Numbered from the stretch's first letter, positions 41,868 through 51,516 are shown. The stretch is 64,000 nt of DNA from Micavibrio_C sp046294845 (GCA_046294845.1 JBKBNU010000002.1:1-64000); one strand, 5' to 3'. Numbers and translations are program-made. The notes: generated by a model from the sequence alone, not told the origin.

Positions 41868-42323
41868 ATGCAGCAAGAAAATTATCAAGAATTAGACATA
41901 GCAGAGCTACAGAATCTACATATCGCCACCCTGTCAAAGTACTGGACTCAAGCCTGGAAACTTAAAACTCACCGAAACATCAGCCGAGAAATGCTCATCG
42001 CCAGCCTAGCCCTCAAGATCAGGGAAGCACAGGGTAAGGGCTTAAGTTATGATCAGAGTGAGAAACTCAATCAACTTGTAGCAGCATACAAGAGAAATAA
42101 AGAAGAAGGCTCTCAAAGAAAACTCACTTTGGGAACAGGAACACAATTGATTCGTGATTGGGGCGGAACACGACACATGGTGACAGTCCGCAAAGATGGT
42201 TTTGAGTACAAAGATAAACTTTATAAAAGCTTATCAGCAGTGGCTTCAGATATTACAGGCACACGCTGGAATGGCTGGGTGTTCTTTGGGATCAAAAAAT
42301 CAAGTAATGGGGGCGCTGTATGA
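41868..42323 (+). CDS. DUF2924 protein, recombinase partner
   Basis: A 151-aa protein with the DUF2924 pattern (SREMLIASLALKIREAQGKG, GTQLIRDWGGTRHMVTV, FEYKDKLYKSLSAVASDITG). DUF2924 genes very often stand directly before large serine recombinases in Alphaproteobacteria; a role as directionality or accessory factor is inference. I chose the ATG at 41868 because AAGGAG lies eight bases before it. It overlaps the recombinase start by 4 bp (ATGA). Confidence 0.8.
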   Translation: MQQENYQELDIAELQNLHIATLSKYWTQAWKLKTHRNISREMLIASLALKIREAQGKGLSYDQSEKLNQLVAAYKRNKEEGSQRKLTLGTGTQLIRDWGGTRHMVTVRKDGFEYKDKLYKSLSAVASDITGTRWNGWVFFGIKKSSNGGAV

Positions 42324-43882
42324 CGAAGATCCCTATCAATCAATGTGCCATTTACACACGGAAATCCACGGAGGAAGGCTTAGATCAGGAATTTAATAGC
42401 CTTGATGCACAACGCGAAGCTTGCCTTTCATACATCGCCAGTCAGAAAGCTGAAGGATGGGTAGCTCTACCTGATTTTTATGACGACGGTGGTTTCACGG
42501 GTGGAAATATGGACCGTCCCGCCCTTCAAAAACTCATTCAAGATATTAAAGCAGGAAAAATAAAAACCATTGTTGTCTATAAAATTGATCGTCTCACACG
42601 CTCACTTATGGACTTCGCAAAGCTTGTTGATATTTTTGATGAGTACGGCGTTAGCTTTGTGAGCGTCACTCAATCATTTAATACCACGACATCCATGGGA
42701 CGTCTGACACTGAACGTCTTGCTCTCCTTTGCTCAATTTGAAAGAGAAGTTATTGGTGAACGCGTACGGGATAAAATAGCGGCTAGTAAGAAGAAGGGCA
42801 TGTGGATGGGCGGTACATGCCCGGTCGGGTACGATAACGTTGACCGGCAACTTGTGCCTAAGACAGAAGAAGCTGCGTTTGTAAAAATGATCTTTGAGCG
42901 TTACTTGGAAGTAGGATCTATGCGAAAGCTAGCTTGGACCCTAAAAGAAGAAGGAATTAAATCTCCAGTTCGGGAGACAGATAAAGGTCATCATCAGGGT
43001 GGGCTTCATTATAGCCGGGGTGCCCTCTACAGCATGCTGCGAAACCCAATCTACATTGGGAAAATAAGACATAAGGGCACTATTTATAATGGCCTACACC
43101 CAGGAATAATAAATCAAGATCTCTGGGACAGAGTACAGGCAAGTTTAGATAAACACGTGCATGCGCGTGGTCCACATGAAAAACTTGATAACTTGCTTCA
43201 AGGATTAATGCGCAATGAAAACGATGTGCTGTACACGCCTGTGCATGCCACAAAAAATGGCGGGCGACGATATCGATATTACGTGAATTCGAAAGTTCAT
43301 AGTGAGCCGCATAACAAAACTGACACGCCACAGCGTATACCAGCACCTGAAATCGAGGAATTAATCAAAAATATATTCTCTGAACAGCTAGATCGTCCTG
43401 ATCAGATTGCTTTATTGGCTGGCGTCAACATGATTGATCATATTGAGGATCTCTCAAAGACATCTGATCTTAAGGAAATGGTTGATATTGAGAAATTCAT
43501 ACGACATGCCTGCAAGGGAATTATCATTCACAAGAGTTTTCTTCAAATTAAAATCTCCTGTAAAAACGTCTCAGAATTCTTGAATCAAGAATTACATCTA
43601 TCTTTACCAATTGCACATGAAGAACTGTTTCATGAGCTCACAGCTAACTGGGGGATCAGTCGATCAAGAAAGGGCGCGATCCGTATCGATGCCCGAAGTG
43701 AGCATTTAAGCAAGGATGATCCATTTAACAGGCCTGAGTATGAAATACAGAAATGGGTCAAAGGTGTGGTCTGGCGTGAACAGCACTTCAAGGGCAAATC
43801 GATCAGTGAGATAGCTAGGTCCGAGAACATAGACATACGATATGTCTCCCGCCTGATCATGCAGAGCCTCCAAATCGGATAA
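42320..43882 (+). CDS. Large serine recombinase, shortened C-terminus
   Basis: A 520-aa site-specific recombinase. The resolvase domain (1-~150) has the catalytic Ser in IYTRKSTEEG, then FNSLDAQREAC and VVYKIDRLTRS with the active-site Arg. A recombinase domain and a zinc-beta-ribbon-like segment follow. It ends after the terminal HTH (ISEIARSENIDIRYVSRLI) with MQSLQIG. Relatives continue for ~43 more residues (LAPDIIEAILNGRQP type), exactly the piece left alone at 983-1114 and 5540-5672. The catalytic part is intact, so activity is possible. It probably mobilised DNA at this junction. Confidence 0.88.
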   Translation: MTKIPINQCAIYTRKSTEEGLDQEFNSLDAQREACLSYIASQKAEGWVALPDFYDDGGFTGGNMDRPALQKLIQDIKAGKIKTIVVYKIDRLTRSLMDFAKLVDIFDEYGVSFVSVTQSFNTTTSMGRLTLNVLLSFAQFEREVIGERVRDKIAASKKKGMWMGGTCPVGYDNVDRQLVPKTEEAAFVKMIFERYLEVGSMRKLAWTLKEEGIKSPVRETDKGHHQGGLHYSRGALYSMLRNPIYIGKIRHKGTIYNGLHPGIINQDLWDRVQASLDKHVHARGPHEKLDNLLQGLMRNENDVLYTPVHATKNGGRRYRYYVNSKVHSEPHNKTDTPQRIPAPEIEELIKNIFSEQLDRPDQIALLAGVNMIDHIEDLSKTSDLKEMVDIEKFIRHACKGIIIHKSFLQIKISCKNVSEFLNQELHLSLPIAHEELFHELTANWGISRSRKGAIRIDARSEHLSKDDPFNRPEYEIQKWVKGVVWREQHFKGKSISEIARSENIDIRYVSRLIMQSLQIG

Positions 43883-44034
43883 TGTATTCTGGAAATTATT
43901 GGTTATGGTCTCGGCCGAAAAGCAGGGACTTTCTCATTCTGGGGTTAGGAGATGGGACTTGCAGCACCCTCACTTGAGAATTAGCGGCCTCTGGTAGCTT
44001 ATTCGGATATTCTCTGAGTCCCATCACAATAACA
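43883..44034. other. Intergenic between recombinase and tRNA-Arg
   Basis: It has no gene. A 9-bp inverted repeat GATGGGACT / AGTCCCATC (43951-43959 and 44018-44026) spans a 58-nt loop and could be a recombinase binding site or an RNA stem. Confidence 0.4.
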
Positions 44035-44069
44035 AACCCCGCTATCAGCGGCCAAATGCGGGGTTTTTA
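44035..44069 (+). terminator. Intrinsic terminator after the recombinase
   Basis: AAACCCCGC pairs with GCGGGGTTT across a 15-nt loop, followed by T residues. It ends plus-strand transcription from the mobile region just before the minus-strand tRNA-Arg. Confidence 0.8.
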
Positions 44070-44106
44070 GGAGAAATATCTCTGCAAACACAAAAAATTG
44101 TGTGAG

Positions 44107-44183
44107 TGGCGCACCCGGCGAGATTCGAACTCACGACCTTTGCCTTCGGAGGGCAACGCTCTATCCAGCTGAGCTACGGGTGC
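44107..44183 (-). tRNA. tRNA-Arg (anticodon CCG)
   Basis: A 77-nt cloverleaf with encoded CCA. The acceptor is GCACCCG/CGGGTGC, the D arm has GCTCAGCTGGATAGAGC, the anticodon stem TTGCC/GGCAA has loop CTCCGAA, and the T loop is GTTCGAATC. It reads CGG codons. It marks the border between accessory and core DNA. Confidence 0.95.
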
Positions 44184-44289
44184 TTGACGGGCATAGGGGT
44201 AAAACCCCATAAAAGCCAAAGCGGCCCCACCTTAGCCCTGAACAGGCCGGATTTTCAATAGCTATTCGGGAACTGTCCAAAAACAGGAT

Positions 44290-44316
44290 ATAAAAGGCGG
44301 TAAAATCCGCTTTTAT
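44290..44316 (-). terminator. Terminator of the AsmA gene
   Basis: On the minus strand ATAAAAGCGG pairs with CCGCCTTTTAT (one bulged base) around a 6-nt loop, directly downstream of the AsmA stop. Confidence 0.55.
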
Positions 44317-44322
44317 AAGGTT

Positions 44323-46389
44323 TTATTGTCCCCCGGATTCCGGAAGAACCTCTTCAGCGGGGACAGGGGCAACCGCCTCGGCAGCAGGTTCAACGACAGG
44401 CTCAGCAACCGGTTCCGGTACAGGCGCGCCGGCTGCTTCGGGCACTGCTTCGGATGCTGCTTCCGGCACAACCTCGGGCGCGGCCTCTATAACAGGTGCG
44501 GGCGCCTGAACAGCAGGCGCTTCCGGTGCTGCCACAGGCGTTGAATCTTTTTCTGCGGCAGGCGTTGTTACCACGGCGGGCACCTCTGCAACAGGTTCCG
44601 TCGTCGTCACGGTTTCAGCCACAGGATCCTTCTTCTTGGGTGCGGTTTTCTCATCCAGCTTTTTGAAAAGCTTGTCCAGAGCTTCCTGTTTCTTTTCTTC
44701 GATCTTTTCACCCGCAACATCCTGTATCAGGGCCTGCATATCGAGATTGTAAGAAGGCTTGGCCAAGGGACCCTGAATACGGACAGGAATCCGTTTTGCC
44801 TTCGCGAAATCTTCCACCTTGTCACCGAGACCAGCCCTGATCACATAATCAACATTCTGTGCCCCAAGGTTGATCGCACCCGAGCCGAGCGCATGGCTCT
44901 TGGGGCCGATCAGTTGCAGGTTATCATTGCGGAAAACACCATCCTGACCGTTAAAAACACCTTTGAGTGAAGTGAAATAAATCGTGTCGGGAACGGAGGT
45001 TGGCATCTTGCCGGTTTCAAAATAGGCAATCGCCTGATTGAGCAAGCGTGATAATTGCCATTTATTGATATAACCATCACTGAAAGCAAAATCGATTTGC
45101 CCGCGGGCAGCCTTTTGTAAAGCGGACATACTGTTACCACGGCTGCCCAGATCAAAACTAACCTGTGCCAGACCTGTGACGAAATCCTGCCCCGCCTTGG
45201 CAATCAGAAAATCGCCAACCTTCATAGCTTTGAGATTGCCCTGCAAAGAAAAATCCGGTGTGCCGGATGCAGCGTTGATACGCACGGCGCTATCAACCTG
45301 ACCGCCATAAAGACCGAAAGCCAAAGGGCTGACCGTCAATTGGCCGCCTGCGGCCTTGATCGTTGCATTCAGGTTCGAAAGATCCAGCCCTGCCGTTTTT
45401 ACGGTTTTGATTTTTACAGCACCCTGCATATTCAAGGTACGCAAGGCATCGACAGGCAATAAAGCCTTTTGCGGATCGGGTTTGGCTGCCTGTTTGGGCT
45501 TCAATGCATCAAGATCGACACGGTCGGCCTGCAGATCAAAGGTGAATTTGGGAGGAGAAAAACTCTCAAGCCCTGCCTGCCCTTTAAAGCTTGTACCTTG
45601 CCATCCGGCTGAGAAATTATTGATCGTGACTTTCTGGGATTTCAGATCGGCCACCAGATCGCCCGTAACCTCGATCGGTTCACCCAAACCCATATCGGTC
45701 CTGACCCGCAAAGCCCGTGCTGTTACCTGTCCCGCATCCAGATCAGCCTTCAACATGGCTTTCGCATCAATTTTAAGCGGTTTGGCGGGTGCCGGATTAT
45801 TCAATATAAAATCAAGGGACACAGGTGTATCCACGGATGAATATTCACCCAGCACTTCAAGATTAAGCGGGTTGATCACAGTCGTCTTGCCTGCCGCCTT
45901 GTCAATCACGGTCACACGTGCCTTGCTGACGGTCAGACCTTTAAAGCTGATATCAAAATCCTGTGCTTTTACGGCTGGTTCTTTCTTTTCTTTCCGGGGA
46001 AATTCGAGGTTGGTTTTGCCATTAGCCAGTTTGATCACTGTAACTTCAGGGGCATCCAGACGAATGGTTGTCAACTCCACCTTCTTTTCCAAAAGCGGCA
46101 TGATTTTGACGCCGGCCTGAACAGCGCCAGCCTTCACAAAGTCTTTTTCACTGAAACCTTCGGGGTTGCCCAGTGCCAGACCAGCAACCTTGAAACCCAG
46201 AACAGGATAGATCGAAACAGCGATATCACCATCAATGCTCATCTCGCGGCCTGTGGCATCCTTCACGGCTGCTGTGATTTGCGGTTTGTAGGCATTCGGG
46301 TCAACTGTCAGCAATACGGCAACGATCGCCCCTAATGCCAAAACCAGAAGCATGGCTATAATAAGCGTCATTTTGAAAAATATTTTCAT
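44323..46389 (-). CDS. AsmA family inner-membrane-anchored protein
   Basis: A 688-aa protein with an N-terminal membrane anchor (residues 6-28) followed by DPNAYKPQITAAVKDATGREM, the AsmA start motif. The body is a long beta-rich periplasmic region. A C-terminal AsmA-like block contains QLSRLLNQAIAYFETG. AsmA-like proteins are implicated in phospholipid transfer between membranes and in outer-membrane assembly. The last ~110 residues are low-complexity Ala/Pro/Glu/Val repeats, an unusual extension and probably disordered. It lies 38 bp downstream of the ABC ATPase gene. Confidence 0.85.
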   Translation of the reverse strand: MKIFFKMTLIIAMLLVLALGAIVAVLLTVDPNAYKPQITAAVKDATGREMSIDGDIAVSIYPVLGFKVAGLALGNPEGFSEKDFVKAGAVQAGVKIMPLLEKKVELTTIRLDAPEVTVIKLANGKTNLEFPRKEKKEPAVKAQDFDISFKGLTVSKARVTVIDKAAGKTTVINPLNLEVLGEYSSVDTPVSLDFILNNPAPAKPLKIDAKAMLKADLDAGQVTARALRVRTDMGLGEPIEVTGDLVADLKSQKVTINNFSAGWQGTSFKGQAGLESFSPPKFTFDLQADRVDLDALKPKQAAKPDPQKALLPVDALRTLNMQGAVKIKTVKTAGLDLSNLNATIKAAGGQLTVSPLAFGLYGGQVDSAVRINAASGTPDFSLQGNLKAMKVGDFLIAKAGQDFVTGLAQVSFDLGSRGNSMSALQKAARGQIDFAFSDGYINKWQLSRLLNQAIAYFETGKMPTSVPDTIYFTSLKGVFNGQDGVFRNDNLQLIGPKSHALGSGAINLGAQNVDYVIRAGLGDKVEDFAKAKRIPVRIQGPLAKPSYNLDMQALIQDVAGEKIEEKKQEALDKLFKKLDEKTAPKKKDPVAETVTTTEPVAEVPAVVTTPAAEKDSTPVAAPEAPAVQAPAPVIEAAPEVVPEAASEAVPEAAGAPVPEPVAEPVVEPAAEAVAPVPAEEVLPESGGQ

Positions 46390-46427
46390 CTGATCCGTAT
46401 CCCCTGTTATTAATGATAAAAAATTTT

Positions 46428-47369
46428 TTATGCTTTTGCGGCTGTCAGCTGCAAGAAGACATCTTCAAGATCGCTCTCATCGGTCGAGATATCACTGATA
46501 CCGTAACCGGCGGCCTGCACAGCCTCAATCAATGCGCCTGCACTTTGTTCACGCGGGCTGTAACGAATGACCAAAGTTCTGTTACCCTGTTTTTCAGGAT
46601 TAAAAGCCGCCAAGCCTGCCGGAATATCCGTAATTGCCCGATCCAGACGGAAATGGATTTCTTTTGCCTCGACACGGGAGAGCAAAGTTTCCTTTTCCTC
46701 GCAGGCGATAATACGGCCATGATTGATGATCGCGATTGTATCACAAAGCTCTTGTGCTTCTTCCAGATAATGGGTGGTGAGCAAAACTGTCACACCCTGA
46801 CGGTTGAGCAAACGGACATTTTCCCAAAGCTGCTGGCGTAATTCGACATCAACACCGGCGGTTGGTTCATCCAATACCAGAATGGGTGGATTATGCACCA
46901 TCGCTTTGGCTACCATCAAACGGCGACGCATCCCGCCCGAAAGTGTGCGGGTATAAGCACCTGCTTTGTCATCAAGGCCCAGCATCCGTAGAATTTCCAT
47001 CGTCCGGCGTTCGGCCTTGGGCACACCGTACATGCCCGCTTGAATCTCCAAAAGCTCTGCCGGAGTAAAAAAAGGATCAAAATTCAGTTCTTGCGGCACC
47101 ACCCCGATCGCCGCTTTGGCACTGCGCGGGTCTTGATCGATATCAATGTCCCAGATTTTGACGCTGCCTGCGGTTTTGTTCACCAGACCTGCCATAATAT
47201 TGATAATGGTCGATTTCCCAGCGCCATTCGGGCCGAGAAGACCAAAAATCGAACCTTGAGGGATTTGCAGATCAACATCGCGCAGGGCGACCTTTTCCGC
47301 CCCCTGCCCCTTTTTTCGGGGGCGGTATGTCTTTTGCAATCCTTTGATATCTATGGCGTAATTTGTCAC
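46428..47369 (-). CDS. ABC-2 type transporter ATP-binding protein
   Basis: A 313-aa cytoplasmic ATPase. It has Walker A LLGPNGAGKSTIINI (about residues 40-52), the signature LSGGMRRRLMVAKAM, Walker B ILVLDEPTAGVD and the H-loop LLTTHYLEEAQ. A C-terminal DUF4162-like region follows. Such proteins (YadG/CcmA type) usually pair with an ABC-2 permease, but none is adjacent here, so the partner lies elsewhere or upstream genes were lost. The substrate is unknown. Confidence 0.88.
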   Translation of the reverse strand: MTNYAIDIKGLQKTYRPRKKGQGAEKVALRDVDLQIPQGSIFGLLGPNGAGKSTIINIMAGLVNKTAGSVKIWDIDIDQDPRSAKAAIGVVPQELNFDPFFTPAELLEIQAGMYGVPKAERRTMEILRMLGLDDKAGAYTRTLSGGMRRRLMVAKAMVHNPPILVLDEPTAGVDVELRQQLWENVRLLNRQGVTVLLTTHYLEEAQELCDTIAIINHGRIIACEEKETLLSRVEAKEIHFRLDRAITDIPAGLAAFNPEKQGNRTLVIRYSPREQSAGALIEAVQAAGYGISDISTDESDLEDVFLQLTAAKA

Positions 47370-47455
47370 GTTCTTGCCTTTCCGCTGCCATTATCTACAT
47401 AGATACTCGGTTACAAAAGACAAGACCAGTCCTTGTTTAATGAAGGAGAAATGCC

Positions 47456-48085
47456 ATGCCTGCGAGTACCCTTACGATAGTGGCTATCGCCACCTTTCTC
47501 GCTGTTTTCGGGATCAGTGGTAGTACCGCAGCCGAGAATGCATCCGCAAGTATGACAGAGAGAGAAAATAAAGACTCGTTGAAAACCGCTTACGATTTTT
47601 CCTTCAAAACCATAGACGGCGAGGATATGCCCTTATCGCAATATAAGGGCAAGGTTGTGATGGTCGTTAATACGGCCTCACGCTGCGGTTTCACTCCTCA
47701 ATATGAAGGCCTGCAAAAATTATACGAATTCTATAAAGATAAGGGGCTGGTGATCATTGGCGTTCCTGCAAATGACTTTGCCGGGCAGGAGCCTGGCAGC
47801 AATGCGGAGATCAAAAAATTCTGCAGCATGAACTACGCCATCACTTTTCCGATGACCGAGAAAACAGCGGTATCAGGTAAAGACGCGCACCCGTTTTATA
47901 AATGGGCCGGAGGACAAGGGATAGGCGGCATGCTTGCCAGCAAACCCCGCTGGAATTTCCACAAATATCTGATTGATGCCGATGGCAAGTTGGTTGGTTC
48001 CTATGGCTCGGTAACAAAACCGGGCTCAAAGGAAATCAAGAAGGATATTGAAGCTGCGTTAGCCCGGATCAAACCTGCGGAATAA
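47456..48085 (+). CDS. Glutathione peroxidase family protein, exported
   Basis: A 209-aa thiol peroxidase. It has a signal peptide or anchor (about residues 1-24). Family motifs are VNTASRCGFTPQYEGLQKLY, with catalytic Cys in place of selenocysteine, IIGVPANDFAGQEPGS with catalytic Gln, and KPRWNFHKYLID with the Trp/Asn/Phe site. It reduces hydroperoxides with thioredoxin or glutathione, here probably in the periplasm. GAAGGAG precedes the ATG. Confidence 0.9.
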   Translation: MPASTLTIVAIATFLAVFGISGSTAAENASASMTERENKDSLKTAYDFSFKTIDGEDMPLSQYKGKVVMVVNTASRCGFTPQYEGLQKLYEFYKDKGLVIIGVPANDFAGQEPGSNAEIKKFCSMNYAITFPMTEKTAVSGKDAHPFYKWAGGQGIGGMLASKPRWNFHKYLIDADGKLVGSYGSVTKPGSKEIKKDIEAALARIKPAE

Positions 48086-48112
48086 TAAACCTTCTTTTAC
48101 CGTTCCAGATTA

Positions 48113-49051
48113 TCAAGGGGCGGTAAAGCTTCCCTCGCCGTTTATCCATGAAGAAAAGCCGCCACCAAACAGCCATGAACGCGCGGCAGCGTCCTGCTTC
48201 AGGTATACATCCCAATAGGCAAGCGCGGCAATCTTGATGATATTTTCGTGAGCAGGCCGTTTGGGATTATCGGCAAGCTTGCCACGGCTGCCGTTATAAA
48301 CCATATGATCGCCGTCATTCAGGACCAGCAAGCATTGTTCCGGCCCGCCGCTATGCTGATAAACCTCCAAACGACGCTCATAACCAAACCCTTCAATCGG
48401 ACTGGTGTCATCTGTCCCCGTCATGTGGAAAAGCGGCAAGGAAATTGTGCCATAAATATCGGCGCGCGGACTTTCAGTATTGAAACTGGGAACAGGGCTA
48501 TAGAGGATACCCGCTTTAAAACGCGGTTCGAACAAGCGTTGCAAATCATCGGCCTTGCCGAATGATTGCCCTGCCATGATCTGGGTTGTATTGGCCCCGA
48601 AAGAATGGCCAGACATCCCGATGCAGGATAAATCCATATGCTGGCCGATTTCCGGATTTTCAGCGGCCCATGAAGGGAGCTGATCCAAAACAAACGGCAC
48701 GTCATGGTAGCGGTTCATCACATCATCAAAGCTGTATTTGCTTTCGCGGATGACATCCCACGGATGACCGGGCTTTCCTTCCCAAAGGCTGCTATCCGTA
48801 CCCAAATGCTCGACATGGACAACGACATAACCGTGGGAGGATAAAAAACGGGAAATAAAACCCGCGCCATCGCGGCTGCCACCCAAACCATGGGACCAGA
48901 TCACCACCGGTAAAGCACCCAATCCAACGGCCGCGGGATAATAAATCTTGAAGGGAACCTTGCGATTGTCGCGGGCCGTGTCGAAAAATTCTCCGCGCGC
49001 CATCAGAACCTTATGCGGTTCATGGTCGGGATTGATATCGGCACGGTACAT
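48113..49051 (-). CDS. Alpha/beta hydrolase (PAF-acetylhydrolase/dienelactone-hydrolase-like)
   Basis: A 312-aa hydrolase with an oxyanion-region motif VVIWSHGLGGSRDGAGF and a nucleophile elbow GMSGHSFGANTT (Ser, about residue 150). Asp and His candidates are MTGTDDTSPI and NDGDHMVY. There is no signal peptide. The fold resembles bacterial PAF-acetylhydrolase-like and chlorophyllase-type esterases; the substrate is unknown. The start overlaps the stop of the upstream sspB adaptor gene by one base. Confidence 0.8.
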   Translation of the reverse strand: MYRADINPDHEPHKVLMARGEFFDTARDNRKVPFKIYYPAAVGLGALPVVIWSHGLGGSRDGAGFISRFLSSHGYVVVHVEHLGTDSSLWEGKPGHPWDVIRESKYSFDDVMNRYHDVPFVLDQLPSWAAENPEIGQHMDLSCIGMSGHSFGANTTQIMAGQSFGKADDLQRLFEPRFKAGILYSPVPSFNTESPRADIYGTISLPLFHMTGTDDTSPIEGFGYERRLEVYQHSGGPEQCLLVLNDGDHMVYNGSRGKLADNPKRPAHENIIKIAALAYWDVYLKQDAAARSWLFGGGFSSWINGEGSFTAP

Positions 49052-49557
49052 TATTTTTTCCGGAACTGATCGAGAGATACAACTTCGCCACTTTTGCTGC
49101 CGGTTTTCTTGCCGACGGGCTTGTTGTCCGCATCTTCTTCGTCATCCAAAGGATCATCATCCGGATCGAAGTCATCAGGATCCTCATCCCCCAGCGGCTG
49201 GAACTGCAGTGCGAAGTTCACAGAAGGATCTGCAAAGATCGTGATGGCACCCAGCGGGATAACAAGACGCTCGAGGACATTATTGAAAGAAAGGGTGACC
49301 CCCATCTTTTCACTGTCCACGCTCAAATCGTAGAATTGATATTGCAGGACGATAGTCATTTCGCCCGGATAACGGTCACGCAGGTAATCAGGGATCTCCA
49401 CGCCCGGATAATCGGTCATGAAGGTAATGTAAAAGTTATGATTACCCGGCAGCTTGTTTTTTCTGTCGATGACCTCCCTGATAGCCTGGCGGACAACACC
49501 GCGCAGGGCCTGCTCGACCATTCTGTCATAACGGAGGATTTCGTCTTCGTCGCTCAT
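49051..49557 (-). CDS. sspB: ClpXP adaptor SspB, alphaproteobacterial type
   Basis: A 168-aa protein that tethers ssrA-tagged proteins to ClpXP for degradation. It matches the alpha SspB family: YDRMVEQALRGVVRQAI at the N-terminus, LPGNHNFYITF, RYPGEMTIVLQYQFYDL, and DPSVNFALQFQP. An acidic linker (DPDDFDPDDDPLDDEED) follows, with a short C-terminal ClpX-binding tail (EVVSLDQFRKK). It is unrelated to the phosphorothioation SspB in this window. The tmRNA that makes its substrates lies 4 kb away. Confidence 0.9.
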   Translation of the reverse strand: MSDEDEILRYDRMVEQALRGVVRQAIREVIDRKNKLPGNHNFYITFMTDYPGVEIPDYLRDRYPGEMTIVLQYQFYDLSVDSEKMGVTLSFNNVLERLVIPLGAITIFADPSVNFALQFQPLGDEDPDDFDPDDDPLDDEEDADNKPVGKKTGSKSGEVVSLDQFRKK

Positions 49558-49710
49558 GTGTCTATTAGTGGCAGAAGAATGCTCTGCGAATCAAGGAGGT
49601 TTATACGCCCCCCATGAGTGACATATCAGACTCGGGAAAACCATCCCTGATTCAATGATTTACCCATAATCCTGTGGAAAACCTTTGTCCGCCCTCAAAG
49701 GCCGCAGATT

Positions 49711-51453
49711 TCAGGGTTGCGGGTGTCCTTCGACCGCTTTTTGTAAAGCCCCTGCCTGCGGATGCTGGGGATCGTATTTCAGGGTGAGAGCCAAATAATC
49801 CTCGAACCCCGGACGCTTCATCGCCCCGAAAAGCAAAGCCTTGGCATAATAGGCCCCCGGATTAATAGGGGAACGTGCCAGCGAGCGTTCCAGCAAATCA
49901 TTGGTCTGACTGAAGAGAGCAATTCGCTCGCTCTCCGGCATACGACCTATCTGGATCAATCCCAGCGGAATGGTCGCCGCCAAAACATAAGGGCGGGGAT
50001 TAAGGCCAAAACCTGCCTTGCCTGCCCTGTTCACAGCGTCGGAAAAACCCTCCAGATCATTCGCAGCCAAGCGCTCGGTCGCGAGATCAGCCATCCTTTC
50101 ACTGTACAGACATGATGAATAGGCAACCATAAAACCACCTATGAGCAGCAGGAAGATATGCCCCACGAGCGGCATGCTGACAGTGCGTGATGTTTGTGTT
50201 TCATTCGTGCTAAGCCTTACAAATAACCCTGCCAGTAATCCAGTAGCCGTTAACAAAGCCGGTACATAAAGATGGAAAGTCAGGTGCAGGTGCATCACCA
50301 GAGTCAGTAATCCGCAGAACAAAGCGACAATCAGGATATAAACATTACCGAAGCGCGGTGCGGTACGCCATGCGCCTATGAAACGCCCCAGCATGACAAT
50401 CAGGAAAGCATAGAACAGCAATACAGCAGGCAATCCTGCCTCCTGCCAGAACTGCAAGGGGTCGGCATGAGCCATCAATCCTGCGGAAAAAACTTCAGTG
50501 TCGTGCCTTACCGATGGATAAAGAAGAAAGAAGGTCCCCAGCCCCGTTCCCTGCCAGATATTTTCACGGATCAGGGTAATCGTGGAGGCCCATATATCCA
50601 TACGGGCAAGCCAACTGGGGTCCTTTAACAAGAGGACCATATGGGTCAGGCGTTCCCATGCTGTGACCCTCTCCAGATTATAGATTGAAGATAACAGAAA
50701 CGTTGCCACGATGACTGCGGTCAAGAGTAATAAGGGACCAAAACCCATCTTGTAATCATTGTGACGGGCAAAACGGCAGACCAGCATCATAAAGAGGGCC
50801 GTTACGATCATGACGGCCAAAGCAACGCGGCTACCGATCAGGATCATCACCATCGCCATGGCAATTCCTGCCATTACATACAAAACGGCGTAAGGTTTCT
50901 GGCGTTCATACAAAAACAAGCCCAGCGCCACAAACATCCCCATGTTTAAAAGACCTGCAAAATTATTGGGATCTGCAAAGGGATGACGGATTGAACCGTA
51001 AGTTGATAGATATTCAGGCAGAATAAAAAACTGGATCAGGCCCCAAGCCGCCAGCGCCGTCAGCGCGCCCACAAACAAACGCAGGGATACCAGCAATTGG
51101 TCATGGTCAAAAGGCGCATAAACAAAGATCAGGAACCACAGAGGAAGCAAAAGAAAGCTGCCCCACGAAATGATCGTGACAAAAGGCGATACCGACCAGA
51201 AAAAGCTCAAACCCAGCCAAACACTGAAAGCCAGCATAAAGAACACAGGCCTATTCATGGACAGACGCACCCCCCTGTTTGCAGGGGAGCCAATCACGAT
51301 CACTGCCGCATGCAAAGCACACAGAACTGCCAGAAAGCGCGAAAGCTCGTAGGGCTGCACTAGCGGCAAGCTGAAGAAAAAGGACAAAAGCCAAAAGAAC
51401 GGCACGGACAGGGAAAGGATATTTTTCATGAATTTCAGTGTGATACGGGCCAT
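49711..51453 (-). CDS. O-antigen ligase / polymerase-like membrane protein (Wzy_C)
   Basis: A 580-aa inner-membrane protein with about 11-12 TM segments. A large periplasmic loop (AHADPLQFWQEAGL) and IGSRVALAVMIVTAL match the O-antigen-ligase superfamily. The C-terminal ~130 residues form a soluble TPR-like region (SPINPGAYYAKALLFGAM). It would ligate or polymerise surface glycans; the substrate cannot be assigned. I use ATG at 51453 as start; a TTG at 51465 and an ATG at 51429 are alternatives. No other glycan genes are adjacent. Confidence 0.75.
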   Translation of the reverse strand: MARITLKFMKNILSLSVPFFWLLSFFFSLPLVQPYELSRFLAVLCALHAAVIVIGSPANRGVRLSMNRPVFFMLAFSVWLGLSFFWSVSPFVTIISWGSFLLLPLWFLIFVYAPFDHDQLLVSLRLFVGALTALAAWGLIQFFILPEYLSTYGSIRHPFADPNNFAGLLNMGMFVALGLFLYERQKPYAVLYVMAGIAMAMVMILIGSRVALAVMIVTALFMMLVCRFARHNDYKMGFGPLLLLTAVIVATFLLSSIYNLERVTAWERLTHMVLLLKDPSWLARMDIWASTITLIRENIWQGTGLGTFFLLYPSVRHDTEVFSAGLMAHADPLQFWQEAGLPAVLLFYAFLIVMLGRFIGAWRTAPRFGNVYILIVALFCGLLTLVMHLHLTFHLYVPALLTATGLLAGLFVRLSTNETQTSRTVSMPLVGHIFLLLIGGFMVAYSSCLYSERMADLATERLAANDLEGFSDAVNRAGKAGFGLNPRPYVLAATIPLGLIQIGRMPESERIALFSQTNDLLERSLARSPINPGAYYAKALLFGAMKRPGFEDYLALTLKYDPQHPQAGALQKAVEGHPQP

Positions 51454-51516
51454 GCCCTCTGTCAATCAACCGTAAAGTTTGACAAAACGCAACGACATGG
51501 CCCATAAGGTTTAATT

